41,057 nt of DNA, taken from positions 1 through 41,057 of the forward strand of contig UQCR01000060.1 of assembly GCA_900539655.1 (NCBI GenBank). The letters run 5' to 3'. Positions 23,358 to 31,619 of the stretch are shown in pieces (the stretch's first letter is position 1; each line of letters opens with the position of its first letter). This stretch comes from an uncultured Robinsoniella sp. (GTDB taxonomy: Bacteria; Bacillota; Clostridia; Lachnospirales; Lachnospiraceae). The notes under the pieces were generated by a model. That model was given only the letters and a program-made list of their open reading frames with translations. It did no database searches and was not told the origin of the DNA. A program made the translations under genes and the position numbers.

Positions 23358-25814
23358 ATGAGTAAAAAATTTGACAAGGAAGCATTTATTAATGATGTTA
23401 AGGCAAATGTAAAAACCTTATATCGTAAGACGATTGAGGAAGCGACGAAGCAGCAGGTATTTCAGGCGGTATCCTATACGATTAAAGATACAATTATTGA
23501 TAACTGGCTGGCAACCCAGAAACAGTACGAAATAGATGACCCGAAGACGGTGTACTATATGTCTATGGAGTTCCTGATGGGGCGTGCCCTGGGTAATAAT
23601 CTGATCAATCTTACAGAGTATAATGATGTGAAAGCAGCATTAGAGGAAATTGGATTTGATCTGAATGTAATCGAGGATGAAGAGCCGGATGCGGCGCTGG
23701 GAAATGGAGGCCTGGGACGTCTTGCAGCATGTTTCCTGGATTCACTTGCAACTCTTGGATATTCTTCCTATGGCTGCGGTATCCGTTACCGTTACGGCAT
23801 GTTTAAACAGAAAATAGAAAATGGTTTTCAGATAGAAGTACCGGACAACTGGCTGAAGGACGGCAATCCTTTTGAACTGCGCCGTCCGGAATACGCCAAA
23901 GAAGTTAAATTTGGCGGATATGTACGTGTGGTATATGATGAAGCGACCAGAAGAAACCGTTTCATCCAGGAAGGCTGCCAGTCTGTGCGTGCCATTCCTT
24001 TCGATATTCCCATTGTGGGATATGACAACCGCATTGTGAATACCCTGCGTGTCTGGGATGCGGAAGCTATTAACGATTTCCAGCTGGATTCCTTTGATAA
24101 AGGAGACTATCAGAAAGCGGTAGAGCAGGAAAACCTGGCGCGGAACATTGTTGAAGTCCTTTATCCAAATGACAATCACTATGCAGGTAAAGAGCTTCGT
24201 TTAAAACAGCAGTACTTCTTTATTTCCGCCAGCGTACAGGCAGCAATTGAGAAATATAAGAAAAAACATTCCGATATGAGGAAATTCTACGAAAAAGTTA
24301 CATTCCAGCTGAATGATACCCATCCTACAGTAGCAGTAGCGGAGTTGATGCGTATCCTGGTGGACGAAGAAAACTTGGAATGGGATGAAGCATGGGAAGT
24401 GACAACGAAGACCTGTGCATACACGAACCATACCATTATGGCGGAAGCTCTGGAAAAATGGCCGATTGAGCTGTTTTCCAGGCTGCTTCCCCGTATTTAC
24501 CAGATCATCGAAGAAATTAACCGCAGATTCCTCATTGAGGTTGGCAGAAAATATCCGGGAGACCAGAATAAGGTCAACAAGATGGCGATCATACATGACG
24601 GACAGGTGAAGATGGCACATCTTGCTATCGTAGCAGGTTACTCTGTAAATGGTGTGGCACAGCTTCATACCGAGATCCTGAAGAAGCAGGAGTTAAGGGA
24701 TTTCTATGAAATGATGCCTGAAAAATTCAACAATAAAACCAATGGTATTACCCAGAGGAGATTCCTTCTGCATGCGAATCCGCTGCTGGCTAATTGGGTA
24801 ACAGCCCATATTGGTAACGAGTGGATTACAGATCTGCCTCAGATCTCAAAATTAAAGATCTATGCAGAGGACAAAAAAGCGCAGCAGGAATTCATGAATA
24901 TCAAATACCAGAATAAGGTACGTCTTGCCAAATATATTTTAGAGCACAACGGCGTGGAAATTGATCCGCGTTCCATCTATGATGTACAGGTAAAGAGACT
25001 TCATGAATACAAGCGCCAGCTGATGAACATTCTGCATGTGATGTATTTATACAATACGATTAAAGATCATCCCGAAATGGATTTCTATCCGAGAACATTT
25101 ATCTTTGGTGCAAAGGCAGCAGCAGGATACCGCCGTGCAAAGCTTACTATTAAGCTGATCAATGCAGTGGCTGATGTTGTCAACAACGACAGATCCATTA
25201 AAGGAAAGCTGAAAGTAGTATTTATTGAAGACTACCGTGTATCAAATGCGGAATGGATATTTGCAGCATCGGATGTATCAGAGCAGATTTCTACGGCAAG
25301 TAAAGAAGCATCCGGTACCGGTAACATGAAATTTATGTTAAACGGAGCACCGACCCTTGGTACGATGGACGGTGCAAATGTTGAGATCGTAGAAGAAGTT
25401 GGGGAAGAGAACGCATTTATCTTCGGGCTTAGCGCCGATGAAGTTATTAACTTTGAGAATAACGGCGGTTACCACCCAATGGATTACTTTAACAACGACC
25501 AGGATATCCGCCGGGTACTGATGCAGTTAATCAACGGGGAATATGCAAAGGATGATCCGGAACGTTTCCGTGAAATCTACAACTCCCTGTTAAATACCAA
25601 CAGCAGTGACAGGGCAGACACCTACTTTATCCTGGCAGACTTTAAGTCCTATGCACGGGCACAGCAGAAAGTGGAAGAAGCGTACCGGGATGAAGCGCGG
25701 TGGGCTAAAATGGCAATTCTGAATGTGGCAAGCAGCGGTAAGTTCACATCAGACAGAACAATCCAGCAGTATGTGGATGAGATCTGGCATTTGGATAAAG
25801 TAGTAATTGAGTGA
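23358..25814 (+). CDS. glgP: glycogen/starch alpha-glucan phosphorylase
   Basis: An 818-residue GT35 phosphorylase that releases glucose-1-phosphate from stored or imported alpha-1,4-glucans. The pyridoxal-phosphate lysine is Lys658 in EASGTGNMKF; other marks are the N-terminal YYMSMEFLMGRAL and AALGNGGLGRLAACF, and RVSNAEWIFAASDVSEQIS ahead of the cofactor site. Length matches the maltodextrin/glycogen phosphorylase family. The ATG at 23358 is preceded by CAGGAGG at 8 bases; longer readings into the end of ileS lack a ribosome site. It follows ileS by only 26 bases with no terminator seen, so it may partly share the T-box transcript, an unusual pairing of functions. A long compound hairpin ends the unit. 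Confidence 0.95.
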   Translation: MSKKFDKEAFINDVKANVKTLYRKTIEEATKQQVFQAVSYTIKDTIIDNWLATQKQYEIDDPKTVYYMSMEFLMGRALGNNLINLTEYNDVKAALEEIGFDLNVIEDEEPDAALGNGGLGRLAACFLDSLATLGYSSYGCGIRYRYGMFKQKIENGFQIEVPDNWLKDGNPFELRRPEYAKEVKFGGYVRVVYDEATRRNRFIQEGCQSVRAIPFDIPIVGYDNRIVNTLRVWDAEAINDFQLDSFDKGDYQKAVEQENLARNIVEVLYPNDNHYAGKELRLKQQYFFISASVQAAIEKYKKKHSDMRKFYEKVTFQLNDTHPTVAVAELMRILVDEENLEWDEAWEVTTKTCAYTNHTIMAEALEKWPIELFSRLLPRIYQIIEEINRRFLIEVGRKYPGDQNKVNKMAIIHDGQVKMAHLAIVAGYSVNGVAQLHTEILKKQELRDFYEMMPEKFNNKTNGITQRRFLLHANPLLANWVTAHIGNEWITDLPQISKLKIYAEDKKAQQEFMNIKYQNKVRLAKYILEHNGVEIDPRSIYDVQVKRLHEYKRQLMNILHVMYLYNTIKDHPEMDFYPRTFIFGAKAAAGYRRAKLTIKLINAVADVVNNDRSIKGKLKVVFIEDYRVSNAEWIFAASDVSEQISTASKEASGTGNMKFMLNGAPTLGTMDGANVEIVEEVGEENAFIFGLSADEVINFENNGGYHPMDYFNNDQDIRRVLMQLINGEYAKDDPERFREIYNSLLNTNSSDRADTYFILADFKSYARAQQKVEEAYRDEARWAKMAILNVASSGKFTSDRTIQQYVDEIWHLDKVVIE

Positions 25815-25860
25815 TCGAGTAGAAAAAGCTTTTCATCAAATAGCTATATATTGATATGAA

Positions 25861-25946
25861 AAGCCTGGTATATTTAATTTTAATGCGGGCAATCCGGCAG
25901 ATGGTCGGATTACCTGCAATAAGATAAGTATGCCGGGCTTTTTGTT
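25861..25946 (+). terminator. long compound terminator after glgP
   Basis: AAGCCTGGTAT (25861-25871) pairs with GTATGCCGGGCTT (25928-25940), followed by TTTTG. Inside it GCGGGCAATCCG pairs with CGGATTACCTGC (G-U allowed). An overlapping hairpin begins with AGCTTTTCATC (from 25828). The 260-base spacer 25815-26074 holds no gene. Confidence 0.65.
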
Positions 25947-26074
25947 TGTTCATTTTTGATAAGTTGCACAGAACATGGTTATAAGTGGAATATGGAACGA
26001 ATAATGAAAATAATTCCCTGATTTATGCATAATATAGAAATCCGGTAATATACATAAGACAAGGAAGGTGCGCC

Positions 26075-27478
26075 ATGAAGGAAAAAATAAAAAATATTCT
26101 AGCATTAATTTTACTGGTACTCTTATTGCCTTATGTTATTACGGTTCTTATGTCCGGTAAAATAAGACAAACCTATTTGGACAGAGGAGAAGACCATTCC
26201 TTTATTTCGGTAGAAGTAGACGGGAAAGTACGTGAAGTTAATTTTGAAGACTATGTAATGGGCGTTACAGCCTTGCAGATTCCATCCGCTTATCAGACAG
26301 AAGCAATTAAAGCCCAGATGGTGGTAGCCAGAACAAATTTATGTAAAATGCTGGAGGACCATCCGACGGAACTCTTGAAAGACAAGTACTTAACCGTTGA
26401 TCAGATGGAGGAACTGGGTATTCGGGATAAATTCGGCAGGGCATCCAGAGAAACAAGCGGACAGGTTCTCACCTATGACGGAAGTCTGATCCTGGCATCC
26501 TATCATGCCATAAGCGCCGGAAGGACTAGAAATGGAAATGATGTTCTGGGAAGCCAGGACTATCCTTATCTGGTATCGGTACAGAGCGCTCAGGATGTAG
26601 AGGCAGAACGCTATCTCCACGCGGAAGTGTATGATCCGGATGAAATATTACGGATATGCAAAGAGCAGTATCCGGATATGAAAGCGTATTATCCGCAAGG
26701 AACTGAAGTTTCCACAGATGTTCCACCAGATCAGCCTGCAGAATCTCAGGGAAATGATAACAGCAGCAGAATAGATGAGGATAACCAGCAGGAAACAGCC
26801 TTAAATGTAAAAGCGGATGGAAGGGACAATGTCTCCACCGCCTGGTATGCAGATCAGGGCGCAGATACGTTATCCACAGACCTGTCGGGTGTGGAAACAG
26901 AAATTTTAACCGAGGCAGCAGAACCAAAATCAGCAAAAGAAACACAGGCGTCCGCTGAAACGTCACAGGCGCAGACAAAAGGTACTGCAGAAACCCAGGG
27001 ACAGACAGAAGGTATATCTGAATCTCCGCCGGAGACAGAAGGTGCTGCCAAAACCCAGGTGCAGACCGAAGGTGATTCAGAGTCACAGACACAGCCGGGT
27101 GCAGCTGGTAATGAACAAACGGGAAATGAGTTAAATAAAAACAATCTCTGGGATAATATGGAGATTGAAAGCAATGACGAGGCAGGGTATATTACAAAAA
27201 TCCGGATTGGTGACACCGAAATTCCCGGAGAGGAATTCCGAAAATTCCTAAATCTGAATTCCAGCTGTTTTACAATGGAGCAGGTGGATAAAGGAATACG
27301 GATCACTACAAAAGGATTGGGGCATGGTGTGGGAATGAGCCAATACGGAGCAGAAAGAATGGCTGAATCCGGTACAGCGTATGATGATATTTTGCAATAT
27401 TATTTTAAAAATGTAACCATAGAAATAAATGAAAAACAAATCAGTACAGAGACAGAATCCAATGCCGTAAATTCTTAA
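26075..27478 (+). CDS. spoIID: SpoIID/LytB-domain protein, sporulation stage II-like
   Basis: A 467-residue SpoIID-type peptidoglycan lytic transglycosylase, in studied spore formers part of the mother-cell engulfment machinery. It has an N-terminal membrane anchor (about 8-26), the SpoIID core with candidate catalytic Glu76 in QTEAIKAQMVVART, YHAISAGRT, and the C-terminal LGHGVGMSQYGAERMA. Between the two core parts lies a roughly 145-residue low-complexity insert (about 210-360) rich in Gln, Thr, Glu and Ser, absent from compact SpoIID (about 340 residues). The insert contains repeats of 60 bases. The start has AAGGAAGG 9 bases upstream. The neighbour is a SpoIIQ-like gene 86 bases downstream, as in C. 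difficile. A weak CATAAGA-like sigma-E -10 lies near 26053. Confidence 0.85.
   Translation: MKEKIKNILALILLVLLLPYVITVLMSGKIRQTYLDRGEDHSFISVEVDGKVREVNFEDYVMGVTALQIPSAYQTEAIKAQMVVARTNLCKMLEDHPTELLKDKYLTVDQMEELGIRDKFGRASRETSGQVLTYDGSLILASYHAISAGRTRNGNDVLGSQDYPYLVSVQSAQDVEAERYLHAEVYDPDEILRICKEQYPDMKAYYPQGTEVSTDVPPDQPAESQGNDNSSRIDEDNQQETALNVKADGRDNVSTAWYADQGADTLSTDLSGVETEILTEAAEPKSAKETQASAETSQAQTKGTAETQGQTEGISESPPETEGAAKTQVQTEGDSESQTQPGAAGNEQTGNELNKNNLWDNMEIESNDEAGYITKIRIGDTEIPGEEFRKFLNLNSSCFTMEQVDKGIRITTKGLGHGVGMSQYGAERMAESGTAYDDILQYYFKNVTIEINEKQISTETESNAVNS
26981..27100 (+). repeat. 60-base imperfect repeat inside the SpoIID insert
   Basis: GGTACTGCAGAAACCCAGGG at 26981 and GGTGCTGCCAAAACCCAGGT at 27041 start two units exactly 60 bases apart. 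Each encodes a TEG-x-x-TQ-x-QTEG-x-SES pattern. Intragenic duplication in a spacer region. Confidence 0.6.
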
Positions 27479-27496
27479 ATCGATTTTTCAAACATT

Positions 27497-27525
27497 GTAT
27501 ATTCTTTCATAAACTGGCAATGCTA
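27497..27525 (+). promoter_or_regulatory. candidate sigma-F/sigma-G promoter ahead of spoIIQ-like gene
   Basis: GTATA (27497-27501) and GGCAATGCTA (27516-27525) with a 14-base spacer resemble the forespore sigma consensus GYATA...GGnnAnAnTR. It is 40 bases before the start of a SpoIIQ-like gene, which is under sigma-F in Bacillus and Clostridioides. Confidence 0.5.
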
Positions 27526-27564
27526 TTGTTGAACATAATTGATCAATAGTACGAGGTGAAGAAT

Positions 27565-28431
27565 ATGCAGAAAAAAGATGTTGTAAAGTTTTTTAAGAAA
27601 AAAGGAACCATTGTGGCATTGAGTCTGTGCCTGGTGGGAGGAGTAGCAGCAGCTTCCTATTATACAATGGAACTGTCACAAAACGCAAAAGAAGAAGAAC
27701 AGAATCTGGTAGATTTAAATGAAGAACCAAAAGATCCCGAACCATCGGATCCGATTACAACAGATAAAGCAGCAGCTCAGTCAGAGGGTAACACAAAAGA
27801 AAACGGTAATAAAAATGCCACATCCGGTGATTCGAAAAATCAGACAGAATCAGATGCTTCAAAACCTACATTAGCAAATGATATGGACGTGGATCCGGCA
27901 TACTTGGCAGATAACGAAGCAAAAACAAGCGCTGATGCAAATACAGCAAAAGAGTCAGAAGACAGCGTAGATGCAAATTCTACAAATATTCAGGCGAAAA
28001 TAGAACCTACCGTTGATTTTGGAGATAACAGCACATTGACCTGGCCGGTAGCCGGAACAGTTTTAATCGACTACAGTATGGATTCTACCGTATACTTTAA
28101 AACCTTAAATGTATACAAATATAATCCGGCACTGATTATCGGCAGTGAAGTGAATGGACAAGTCCTTGCAGCAGCAAAGGGTATTGTAAAGTCCATTGAC
28201 GTAAATGAGGAAACAGGGACAACCATTACCATGAATATCGGTAATAACTATGAATTAGTTTACGGACAGTTAAAAGAAGTTCCGGTAGCAGTAGGTGATG
28301 TAGTGGAGACAGGTTCCATCATAGGTTATGTAAGCGAACCTACTAAATATTACTGTGAAGAAGGAAGCAACCTCTTCTTTGAGATGAAAAAAGATGGTAC
28401 ACCGGTAGATCCTTTCCTGTATCTGGAATAA
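27565..28431 (+). CDS. spoIIQ: SpoIIQ-like protein with degenerate LytM (M23) domain
   Basis: A 288-residue protein with a single N-terminal membrane span (about 14-33), a low-complexity acidic linker (40-155), and a C-terminal LytM/M23-like domain (about 160-288). The fold signature is recognisable (GQVLAAAKGIV, YELVYGQL, VGDVVETGSIIGYV, NLFFEMKKDG, VDPFLYL). The zinc-binding residues are not: the HxxxD position reads NPALIIG, the YxHL position YGQL, and the HLHFE motif NLFFE. It is therefore expected to be non-catalytic, acting as a forespore-side channel or tether protein with mother-cell SpoIIIAH. The ATG at 27565 has GAGGTG 6 bases upstream; an in-frame GTG overlaps that site. Adjacent to spoIID. 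spoIIID, which follows in C. difficile, is absent. Confidence 0.75.
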   Translation: MQKKDVVKFFKKKGTIVALSLCLVGGVAAASYYTMELSQNAKEEEQNLVDLNEEPKDPEPSDPITTDKAAAQSEGNTKENGNKNATSGDSKNQTESDASKPTLANDMDVDPAYLADNEAKTSADANTAKESEDSVDANSTNIQAKIEPTVDFGDNSTLTWPVAGTVLIDYSMDSTVYFKTLNVYKYNPALIIGSEVNGQVLAAAKGIVKSIDVNEETGTTITMNIGNNYELVYGQLKEVPVAVGDVVETGSIIGYVSEPTKYYCEEGSNLFFEMKKDGTPVDPFLYLE

Positions 28432-28482
28432 AAGGCGGTTTACAAACGAAAAACAAACAGTGGGATAATGATAGATAACAGA

Positions 28483-28521
28483 GGCCTTAAATTTTCAAAT
28501 AAAGAAAATTTAAGGCCTTTT
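28483..28521 (+). terminator. terminator after spoIIQ-like gene
   Basis: GGCCTTAAATTTTC (28483-28496) and its exact complement (28504-28517) around a 7-base loop, followed by TTTT. Confidence 0.85.
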
Positions 28522-28528
28522 AAAATCC

Positions 28529-28558
28529 TTGCACATTTTGAGGAGAAGAGAGTATACT
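28529..28558 (+). promoter_or_regulatory. promoter for the GIY-YIG gene leader
   Basis: TTGCAC (28529-28534), an 18-base spacer, and TATACT (28553-28558). Transcription would start near 28565, giving a leader of about 200 bases. Confidence 0.5.
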
Positions 28559-28564
28559 ATATTA

Positions 28565-28771
28565 GTACAGCGGATAAGAACACTGCTGTACCGAATAAAG
28601 TTACACCTGCGGATACGCAATCGAATTTTTCTTACTTGGCGTTACAATTCCAAATGCAAACTGTCGTATTTGATATGGGTGAAGTACTTTTTCGTCGATT
28701 GCTTTTTATAATAAGCGCATGTATGAGGTTCTTGTATGTGCGCTTTACATAGACATAAAGGATGAAGTAAA
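28565..28771 (+). other. long untranslated leader with hairpins, no known class
   Basis: No good gene is seen between 28522 and 28771. GTACAGC (28565-28571) pairs with GCTGTAC (28585-28591) right at the predicted transcript start. GCGCATGTA and TATGTGCGC (28717-28745) form a second hairpin with G-U pairs, followed by TTTAC. It may be a cis-regulatory leader; no riboswitch signature is recognised. Confidence 0.35.
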
Positions 28772-29041
28772 ATGAATTATACGTATATATTAAAATGCAG
28801 TGATGACACCTTCTACACCGGTTGGACAAACAATCTGGAAAAAAGGATTGATGACCATAACAGCGGGAAAGGTGCCAAGTATACGAAAGGGAGGCGGCCG
28901 GTAGTGTTAGCCTACTGTGAGACATTTGCAACGAGACAGGAAGCAATGAAAAGAGAATATGAGATAAAGAAGCTTCAGAAGAAGGACAAGCTGAAGCTTA
29001 TGAATCGTTCTTATAACGGACATACACCGGAGCATGTTTAG
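28772..29041 (+). CDS. GIY-YIG domain protein (UPF0213/YhbQ-like)
   Basis: An 89-residue single-domain GIY-YIG family protein. The eponymous motif is present as YTYILKCSDDTFYTGWT (3-19), followed by the conserved R in KRIDDHN (about residue 26), HNSGKGAKYTKGRRP, and the Glu in RQEAMKREYEIKKL. These are the features of UPF0213 proteins, small predicted nucleases with possible roles in DNA repair or uptake; function is not firmly known. GGATG lies about 8 bases upstream of the ATG. It is a single gene with its own promoter and leader, convergent with the hemolysin-III gene. Confidence 0.9.
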   Translation: MNYTYILKCSDDTFYTGWTNNLEKRIDDHNSGKGAKYTKGRRPVVLAYCETFATRQEAMKREYEIKKLQKKDKLKLMNRSYNGHTPEHV

Positions 29042-29078
29042 CACATAATTAGCCCGCTGTGAGCCCTTTGTTTGTACT

Positions 29079-29122
29079 AAAAAAAGCTGCCCCCGGAACT
29101 CTCTGCAGTATCCGGGAACAGC
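29079..29122 (-). terminator. terminator of the hemolysin-III family gene
   Basis: On the minus strand GCTGTTCCCGGA (29122-29111) pairs with TCCGGGGGCAGC (29097-29086), followed by seven T. Confidence 0.85.
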
Positions 29123-29137
29123 CATCGCTGTACTTAA

Positions 29138-29830
29138 TTAAATTGCCATTCCAGCCACATAGACGTACATAAGAATGAAATGGCAGATGCTTCCGCCCAT
29201 AACGAATAAGTGGAATATTTCATGTGATCCGAAGTTTTTATGCCTGGAGTCAAAAATAGGAAGTTTGAGGGCGTATATGATACCACCTACGGTATAAATA
29301 ATACCGCCGGCAAGCAGCCATCCAAAGCCGGCAGCCGGAAGTGCTTTGACAATCTGGGTAAATGCAAGTACGCATACCCAGCCCATTCCAATATAAATTA
29401 TGGAAGAAAACCATTTTGGACAGGTGATCCAGCACATTTTAATGATAATGCCTACAATTGCGATACTCCACACGATAGTACATAACAGATTGCCTGTGGA
29501 ACCGTTTAAAACGATCATGCAGATTGGAGTATAAGTACCTGCGATTAGTATAAATATCATGCAATGGTCTAATTTCCGCAGTATGCGGTTAGTACGCTCG
29601 GTCAGGTCCAGGGAATGATAAGTGGCACTGGCTGCATAAAGCATAATCATACTGATAATAAATATAGACAGGGATACGATATGTGTCCGATCGGGCTGCA
29701 TCACCGCAGTCTTAATTAACAGGGGCATAGCAGCAAAAATTGCCATCACCATACCTATAAAATGTGTAATGGCGCTGCCGGGGTCTTTTAACCGGAACTT
29801 TCTCTGGGGTATAGTTGCTGTTTGATTCAT
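29138..29830 (-). CDS. hemolysin III family (PAQR-like) membrane protein
   Basis: A 230-residue protein with seven predicted spans. Family marks: DPGSAITHFIGM near residues 16-27, the SATYHSLDL segment (about 68-76) with conserved Ser and His, KLDHCMIFILIAGTYTP (86-102), and GSHEIFHLFVMGGSICHF near the C terminus carrying the conserved His residues of the putative metal site. Members are called hemolysin III from a Bacillus cereus protein, but most belong to the PAQR/YqfA superfamily with roles in membrane homeostasis. GGAGG lies 8 bases before the ATG at 29830. A TTGCTT-15-TATAAT promoter precedes it. Confidence 0.9.
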   Translation of the reverse strand: MNQTATIPQRKFRLKDPGSAITHFIGMVMAIFAAMPLLIKTAVMQPDRTHIVSLSIFIISMIMLYAASATYHSLDLTERTNRILRKLDHCMIFILIAGTYTPICMIVLNGSTGNLLCTIVWSIAIVGIIIKMCWITCPKWFSSIIYIGMGWVCVLAFTQIVKALPAAGFGWLLAGGIIYTVGGIIYALKLPIFDSRHKNFGSHEIFHLFVMGGSICHFILMYVYVAGMAI

Positions 29831-29927
29831 AATATTACCTCCTCAAGATTATATGTTATCAATATAGTATTTGCTGGGAATGATATTTCGATATGTAGTA
29901 ATGAAAACTACGTTGTGTTATGGATAT

Positions 29928-29954
29928 ATTATACCCTGGAAAAGAAAAAAGCAA
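29928..29954 (-). promoter_or_regulatory. possible promoter for the hemolysin-III gene
   Basis: On the minus strand TTGCTT (29954-29949) and TATAAT (29933-29928), spacer 15, a little short. The 310-base divergent spacer 29831-30140 is AT-rich and shows no gene or clear palindrome. Confidence 0.35.
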
Positions 29955-30140
29955 CCCTATTTTGGTAAATTTCTTAAAAAATTAAGGATTTTCTAATATA
30001 TAGGTCAAAAATATCTGCTATGCTTCTAAAATCAAGTACTATTAAAGGAAATAGATTGTTTTTTTATGGATTATCATTTATAATTTATCTTAAGCAAATC
30101 AGGAAAAATATTGTTTTTATTGATAAGGCAGGAGGATATC

Positions 30141-31490
30141 ATGGGTAACCAGGACTGGTCGAATCTGGGCGACCAAATAAAGAATACAGTGCAGTCTGCG
30201 ATTGATTCGCAGAATTTTAGACAATTGAATGATTCAATCAGAAATTCAGTAAACAGTGCGATAGATAATGTGAATCAGAGCCTGAATCAGGCGAATCAGA
30301 GGTTCAATCGCGGCAATATGGGGAATATCGGAAATTTTGGACATCCCTATTCGGAGCCGCAGAATCCCTGGGATTCCAGGAAAAACAGGAACAGGGACAG
30401 GCAAAGAAGTAATTTCCACGATGTTCCGGCAAAAGGGGTTAAAAATGAACTGATATCCCGTAACAGCGGGATGAAAGGTGCCGGATATTCACTCACTATC
30501 GTGGGCTATATTCTGGCGGGGAGCCTTGGTCTGGCAACCTTTATTATTGCATTGGTAAGTATGATTTCCGGAGGATTAGAAGGCGGAGCTGCTATTGCAA
30601 TAGGGGTGATTTTCCCCTTCTTACTAGCCAGCATTATTATGGCATGGCGTGGAAGCAAGATTCTTGGCAGGTTAAAGCGGTTTAAGCTCTATGTGCGCCA
30701 GCTTCGGGGACGGGAATACTGTTCTGTGAAAGAACTGGCAGATGCTGTAGGAAAGCCAGTTAATTACACCGTAAAAGATCTGAGGGAAATGATTCGTAAA
30801 AATATGTTCTGCCAGGGCCACATTGATGCTCAGGAGAGCTGCCTCATGATTACAGACCAGGTATATAATCAATACATGGAGGCTCAGCACCAGATGGAAA
30901 TCCGCCAGCGGGAAGAGCGCAGCAGAATACAAAATGCAGAGGCAGTCAAAAAAGAACAGAAAGCCAAAATGGAAGATGGTTCAGTACCGGAAGATGTACG
31001 CAAAGTAGTCGAAGAGGGACAGAGCTATCTGGATAAAATAAAAAAGAGCAACGATGCAATCCCCGGAGTAGAGGTATCTGAGAAAATTTCCAGAATGGAA
31101 GTGATTACCACCAAAATATTTGAACGGGTGGAACAGCATCCGGAGCATATTCCGGATCTCCGCAAATTCATGGAGTATTATCTGCCCACAACCGTTAAAC
31201 TGCTGGATGCATATGAAGAATTGGACAGGCAGCCGGTACAGGGTGAAAATATTCTGACATCCAAGCGGGAAATCGAGGATACACTGGATACGATTAACAT
31301 GGCATTTGAGAAGCTTTTAGACGGATTCTTCCAGGATACATCCTGGGACATCTCTTCCGACATTTCTGTTCTTCAGACAATGTTTGCACAGGAAGGCCTG
31401 ACAGGCCAGGATTTTAAGAAGGCAAGGGAGAACACTGCAAAAAAGCAACTGGATCCGGAAAATAATGATGAAATAAAATTAAAGTTCTAG
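30141..31490 (+). CDS. xpaC: XpaC-like (5-bromo-4-chloroindolyl phosphate hydrolysis) protein
   Basis: A 449-residue protein in three parts: a Gln/Asn-rich N-terminal region (1-75) with repeated NQ and IDN segments, two membrane spans (about 115-140 and 145-168), and a long helical C-terminal cytoplasmic region (170-449) with the XpaC-family pattern (SYLDKIKKSNDAIPG, YLPTTVKLLDAYEELD). XpaC/TelA pairs are frequent in Firmicutes and are linked to envelope stress or toxic-anion tolerance, but the biochemical role is not settled; the 'hydrolysis' name is historical. The ATG at 30141 has GGAGG 8 bases upstream; an upstream frame to 30111 has none. telA follows after 129 bases with its own extended -10 promoter. 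Confidence 0.8.
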   Translation: MGNQDWSNLGDQIKNTVQSAIDSQNFRQLNDSIRNSVNSAIDNVNQSLNQANQRFNRGNMGNIGNFGHPYSEPQNPWDSRKNRNRDRQRSNFHDVPAKGVKNELISRNSGMKGAGYSLTIVGYILAGSLGLATFIIALVSMISGGLEGGAAIAIGVIFPFLLASIIMAWRGSKILGRLKRFKLYVRQLRGREYCSVKELADAVGKPVNYTVKDLREMIRKNMFCQGHIDAQESCLMITDQVYNQYMEAQHQMEIRQREERSRIQNAEAVKKEQKAKMEDGSVPEDVRKVVEEGQSYLDKIKKSNDAIPGVEVSEKISRMEVITTKIFERVEQHPEHIPDLRKFMEYYLPTTVKLLDAYEELDRQPVQGENILTSKREIEDTLDTINMAFEKLLDGFFQDTSWDISSDISVLQTMFAQEGLTGQDFKKARENTAKKQLDPENNDEIKLKF

Positions 31491-31503
31491 AGCGTGTTTT
31501 AAA

Positions 31504-31530
31504 TTGATTTCTGACAGGCTCTGATATAAT
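31504..31530 (+). promoter_or_regulatory. promoter ahead of telA
   Basis: TTGATT (31504-31509) and an extended -10 TGATATAAT (31522-31530), spacer 15. telA may thus be expressed both with and without xpaC. Confidence 0.4.
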
Positions 31531-31619
31531 TAGCGCCCATGGACACCGGCAGTATCTGATATCTCAGGGGGTTCAGGGGCTTGAGGGAATCTAAATTTTA
31601 CAGAAAAGAGGATTAAGAC

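Noticed and set aside
28468..28752. 94-codon plus-strand ORF between spoIIQ-like and GIY-YIG genes
   Set aside because: It runs through a strong terminator and a promoter and has no ribosome site.
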